Positions 63,173 to 64,000 of a stretch of 64,000 nt of DNA are shown here, piece by piece. The position numbers and the translations under genes are program-made. Position 1 is the first letter of the stretch; each line of letters opens with the position of its first letter. Source of the stretch: Dysgonomonas sp. 521 (GTDB lineage: Bacteria > Bacteroidota > Bacteroidia > Bacteroidales > Dysgonomonadaceae); the NCBI RefSeq assembly GCF_010501055.1, contig NZ_QVMO01000013.1, forward strand, positions 1 through 64,000, given 5' to 3'. The notes beneath the pieces are model-generated. The model saw only the letters and a program-made list of their open reading frames with translations. It was not told the origin of the DNA and ran no database searches.

Positions 63173-63955
63173 ATGGCTAAATACACCGAAGAACTAACAG
63201 AAAAAATCGTATCCCTCATAGAAGAAGATACGTATACCGTTACCGAAATATGTAACCATCTGAAAATAACCCGAAAATCGTTCTACGAATGGAAAGAAAA
63301 GAAGCCTGAATTCAGGGAAGCGATAAATAAAGCTATTGAACGCCGTAATGAAGCGTTAGGCATTATAGCCCGCAACTCCCTGAAGCGTAAACTCGAAGGC
63401 TATACCCTGACCGAAGTGCGGACTACATATATCCCCGATAAAGACAATCCGGACAAATTAATCTTAAAGTCGCAGGTCGTGAAAGAAAAGGAATACGCAC
63501 CTGATACTCATGCCATACGCTTAACCCTTCTGCCGAGTGATACAAAGTCTATCGGGGTAAAGGAAGAACCTGCCGCCCTGACAATCATTGTACGCGATAC
63601 GAAGACAGCCGAACAGCTGAACCTGTTGCAGAATAACCTGATGCATCCTGAGCAAGAAAGAAAACCCTGCCATCCCTTGCCTGACACGGGATCCCCGGAG
63701 ACAGTAAGTAATGGTCGCGAGGGGATTGCGGGTCAGGCACAGGGTGGCAATAACTCTTTTGAAGGCAATAATTTGCGTTGTACATCTGATTTTAAAGAAG
63801 AAATCCGACCTGGACTCCAATCTAAACGAAAGCCTAAAAGTCCTGACGACCTGATAAGGGTAAGAAGGGATAGCTCTGGTTATACCTGTATAATAAAGAG
63901 GTGTGAGCTGATGCCCGGAGAAGCATTCAGGGATTATGTACCAGAAGAAAAGTAA
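63173..63955 (+). CDS. phBC6A51/terminase-small-subunit-like HTH protein with repeat-derived insert
   Basis: A 260-residue protein. Residues 1-60 form a helix-turn-helix of the phage terminase small-subunit type: YTEELTEKIVSLIEED, YTVTEICNHLKITRKSFYEW and KEKKPEFREAINKA. A basic helical region continues to about 120. Residues about 165-195 are encoded by a palindromic nucleotide repeat (arms 63668-63685 and 63732-63749) and look like random sequence rich in Pro, Gly and Gln. The last 60 residues are basic. No phage genes are adjacent in the window, so it may be a domesticated or orphan gene. The family function is DNA binding. Confidence 0.72.
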   Translation: MAKYTEELTEKIVSLIEEDTYTVTEICNHLKITRKSFYEWKEKKPEFREAINKAIERRNEALGIIARNSLKRKLEGYTLTEVRTTYIPDKDNPDKLILKSQVVKEKEYAPDTHAIRLTLLPSDTKSIGVKEEPAALTIIVRDTKTAEQLNLLQNNLMHPEQERKPCHPLPDTGSPETVSNGREGIAGQAQGGNNSFEGNNLRCTSDFKEEIRPGLQSKRKPKSPDDLIRVRRDSSGYTCIIKRCELMPGEAFRDYVPEEK

Positions 63956-63977
63956 CGATTGAAAACGATTAGATATA

Positions 63978-63998
63978 TGTCACTTTTGTCACTTTTTA
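63978..63998. repeat. 21-bp sequence shared with the murT upstream region
   Basis: TGTCACTTTTGTCACTTTTT followed by A is the reverse complement of 31422-31442. It contains two GTCACTTTT units 9 bp apart. The window ends 2 bp later, so a larger repeat may continue. Confidence 0.5.
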
Positions 63999-64000
63999 TT

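Noticed and set aside
63173..63955. A prophage at the right edge
   Set aside because: Only one terminase-small-subunit-like gene is visible; no other phage gene lies in the window.

Overview
The window looks like chromosomal DNA of an anaerobic or facultative Bacteroidales bacterium. Evidence: a SusC/SusD pair, many Bacteroidetes-type lipoprotein signals (a Cys followed by SDD or similar), one probable type IX secretion sorting domain, AraC-controlled hydrolase and flavodoxin genes, and several promoters matching the Bacteroides -7 consensus TAnnTTTG. The peptidoglycan-salvage gene content fits the Dysgonomonas/Tannerella/Parabacteroides side of the order. The genus is inference; no rRNA or marker gene is present.

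Region 1 (1-22.3 kb) is a long minus-strand polycistron of 18 tightly spaced genes (about 20.2 to 0.8 kb), with a truncated, degenerate response regulator behind it. It encodes envelope redox proteins (a Tat-targeted Fe-S aldo/keto reductase, a NapH/NapG-like membrane ferredoxin, three exported flavodoxins, an iron-sulfur flavoprotein, two more aldo/keto reductases) mixed with secreted alpha/beta hydrolases. Two tandem AraC paralogues are read divergently. The shared intergenic region holds four TTACTG boxes spaced 21, 42 and 21 bp, a likely AraC operator.

Region 2 (22.5-26.2 kb) is an integration module: two tandem tyrosine recombinases, two small excisionase-like HTH proteins, a RhuM-like protein and three iterons at 22-bp spacing. 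It is probably the end or remnant of an integrative element.

Region 3 (26.7-62.5 kb) is dominated by peptidoglycan-fragment salvage. The minus-strand run from 39.8 to 28.5 kb encodes NamZ, a GT2 protein, DUF4922, SpoIID/LytB, an AmpG-like permease, a second NamZ, and a murT-murK-murQ set. Divergent from it are a metallophosphatase/beta-propeller protein and SusC/SusD, followed by a ROK kinase, an MFS permease, a SIS isomerase, a creatininase-family hydrolase, a GH9 enzyme that appears joined to a CE4 deacetylase through a -1 shift in a ten-A tract, a large Amidase_3-like protein, a second BadF-type kinase, a Tat-exported L-Ala-D/L-Glu epimerase and an NlpC/P60 peptidase. Together these could import muropeptides, cut glycan and peptide, phosphorylate MurNAc and convert MurNAc-6-P to GlcNAc-6-P.

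Non-coding stretches in region 3 are packed with short inverted-repeat elements. One cluster (54.97-56.0 kb) holds nested insertions, with a TA duplication proved by an empty copy at 62.76 kb and a separate 9-bp duplication. The right edge carries a phage-terminase-like HTH gene that has absorbed a palindromic repeat into its reading frame.
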